From Comamonadaceae bacterium (GTDB taxonomy: Bacteria; Pseudomonadota; Gammaproteobacteria; Burkholderiales; Burkholderiaceae_C): 5,799 nt of DNA. A model generated the notes under the pieces. That model made no database searches. It was given only the letters and a program-made list of their open reading frames with translations, and was not told the origin of the DNA. The translations under genes and the position numbers were made by a program. The number at the start of each line of letters is the position of its first letter. Positions within the stretch are counted from its first letter, which is position 1. Below, in pieces: positions 4,883-5,799 of the stretch. The stretch is taken from NCBI GenBank assembly GCA_947478935.1, contig CANJXV010000171.1, positions 1-5,799 of the forward strand, given 5' to 3'.

Positions 4883-5799
4883 ATGTTGAATTCAACTCGC
4901 CGTAAGGCCCTTAAATCGATCACAGGTTTTGTCGCTGGCGTGGGAGCACCCGCCTTCTACATGAAAAATTCGACGGCCAGTACCTTTCGCAATGACCCGG
5001 GCAACAGCAAAACCGTCACCATCGGCCTGACCCTGCCGCTGACCGGCGCCTATGCCGACGAAGGTAAAGATGAATTGCGCGCTTATGAGCTTGCCATCAA
5101 ACATATCAATGGCGAAGGTGACGGCGGCATGCTCAAAACCATGAAGCCATTGGTCCTGAAGGGCAACGGTATCCTGGGCAAGAAAGTCGAATATGTGCAG
5201 GGTGATACCCAAACCAAAACCGATGTGGCACGCGGCGTGGCCAAGCGGATGATGGAAAAAGACGGCGCCATCATGTGTACCGGCGGCTCTTCTTCCGGCG
5301 AGGCGATCGCCATGCAATCACTGGCCCAAGAAATGGGTGTGATTTTCATGAACTGCCTGACCCACTCCAATGACACCACCGGCAAAGACAAGCGCCGTTA
5401 TGGCTTCCGCCACTTCTTTAACGCCTATATGTCCGGCAAGGCCCTAGGCCCCGTGTTGGGCAAAGAATATGGCAAAGAGCGTATCGCTTACCACCTGACC
5501 GCCGACTACACCTGGGGCTGGACGCAAGAGGAATCCATGAAAAGCTCCACAGAGGCGCTCGGCTGGAAAACAGCCAACGCGGTCAAAACTCCATTGGGCT
5601 CGGCCGACTTTTCGCAGTACATCACGCCGGTGCTCAATTCGGGCGCGGACGTGTTGATCTTGAACCACTACGGTAAGGACATGATCAACTCGCTGACCCA
5701 GGCTGTGCAGTTTGGTCTGCGCGACAAGATGGCCAACGGCAAGCGCTTCGAAGTGGTGGTGCCCCTGTTCTCCGAGCTGATGGCCCAAGGCGCCGGCTC
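4883..5799 (+). CDS. ABC-transporter periplasmic substrate-binding protein (type I fold, branched-chain amino acid/urea class), 3' end cut
   Basis: The plus frame from ATG 4883 stays open to the right edge: 305 codons of an expected roughly 400-430. The N-terminus STRRKALKSITGFVAG resembles a Tat signal (T-R-R-x-x-L-K) with a short hydrophobic region, and no lipobox is seen. The mature part is a type I periplasmic binding protein: VTIGLTLPLTGAYADEGKDE (45-64), the usual opening strand and ligand loop; AYELAIKHIN (67-76); GKKVEYVQGDTQTKTDVARGVAKRMM (99-124); GAIMCTGGSSSGEAIA (128-143); LTADYTWGWTQEESM (205-219); and TPLGSADFSQYITPVLNSGADVLILNHYG (236-264). The fold covers UrtA (urea), AmiC (amides) and LivJ (branched-chain amino acids). 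Being downstream of urate-degradation genes suggests a ureide, urea or related nitrogen ligand, but this is only inference. It has its own promoter, and permease and ATPase genes would be expected beyond the window. Confidence 0.93.
   Translation, partial: MLNSTRRKALKSITGFVAGVGAPAFYMKNSTASTFRNDPGNSKTVTIGLTLPLTGAYADEGKDELRAYELAIKHINGEGDGGMLKTMKPLVLKGNGILGKKVEYVQGDTQTKTDVARGVAKRMMEKDGAIMCTGGSSSGEAIAMQSLAQEMGVIFMNCLTHSNDTTGKDKRRYGFRHFFNAYMSGKALGPVLGKEYGKERIAYHLTADYTWGWTQEESMKSSTEALGWKTANAVKTPLGSADFSQYITPVLNSGADVLILNHYGKDMINSLTQAVQFGLRDKMANGKRFEVVVPLFSELMAQGAG

Noticed and set aside
4892..5788. Minus-strand open frames opposite the binding-protein gene
   Set aside because: The plus frame has a promoter, a ribosome binding site and consistent type I binding-protein motifs. 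The antisense frames are shadows.

Overview
The window looks like chromosome from a betaproteobacterium, most probably of the Comamonadaceae (Acidovorax/Rhodoferax/Polaromonas-like). The reasons are high-GC coding sequence, the style of the purine-degradation genes, and a TonB-C-like lipoprotein ending in a 'GRFQLDSLTEGQ' tail that I associate with that group. The placement rests on remembered family features, not on a search.

Layout. On the minus strand, positions 1-1342 carry puuE (metal-independent allantoinase) followed by uraD (OHCU decarboxylase, cut by the left edge), joined by an ATGA stop/start overlap. Divergent from them is uraH (5-hydroxyisourate hydrolase, 1438-1791, plus strand). 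A minus-strand gene for a proline-rich lipoprotein with a TonB-C-like domain (1818-2423) lies tail to tail with uraH and head to head with xdhC (2483-3298, plus strand), the chaperone that matures xanthine dehydrogenase. puuD (3352-4647, plus strand) follows: a membrane urate hydroxylase with a C-terminal cytochrome c domain. After an AT-rich intergenic region of 235 bp comes the gene for a periplasmic substrate-binding protein of the branched-chain amino acid/urea/amide ABC-transporter class (4883 to the right edge, incomplete).

Together the enzymes give a nearly complete route from xanthine to allantoate. XdhC serves xanthine dehydrogenase, whose structural genes are not in the window. PuuD oxidises urate to 5-hydroxyisourate, UraH opens that to OHCU, UraD decarboxylates OHCU to (S)-allantoin, and PuuE hydrolyses allantoin to allantoate. 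The binding protein may serve uptake of a related nitrogen compound, but its ligand cannot be read from the sequence.

The most interesting non-coding signal is upstream of the binding-protein gene: a perfect 16-bp palindrome nested almost exactly concentrically inside a wider 8-bp inverted repeat. It sits just upstream of a good sigma-70-type promoter (TTGATT-N17-TATACT). The least understood gene is the lipoprotein inserted in the purine cluster. I see no RNA genes, CRISPR arrays, insertion sequences or phage genes, and nothing that clearly amounts to a new biological system.
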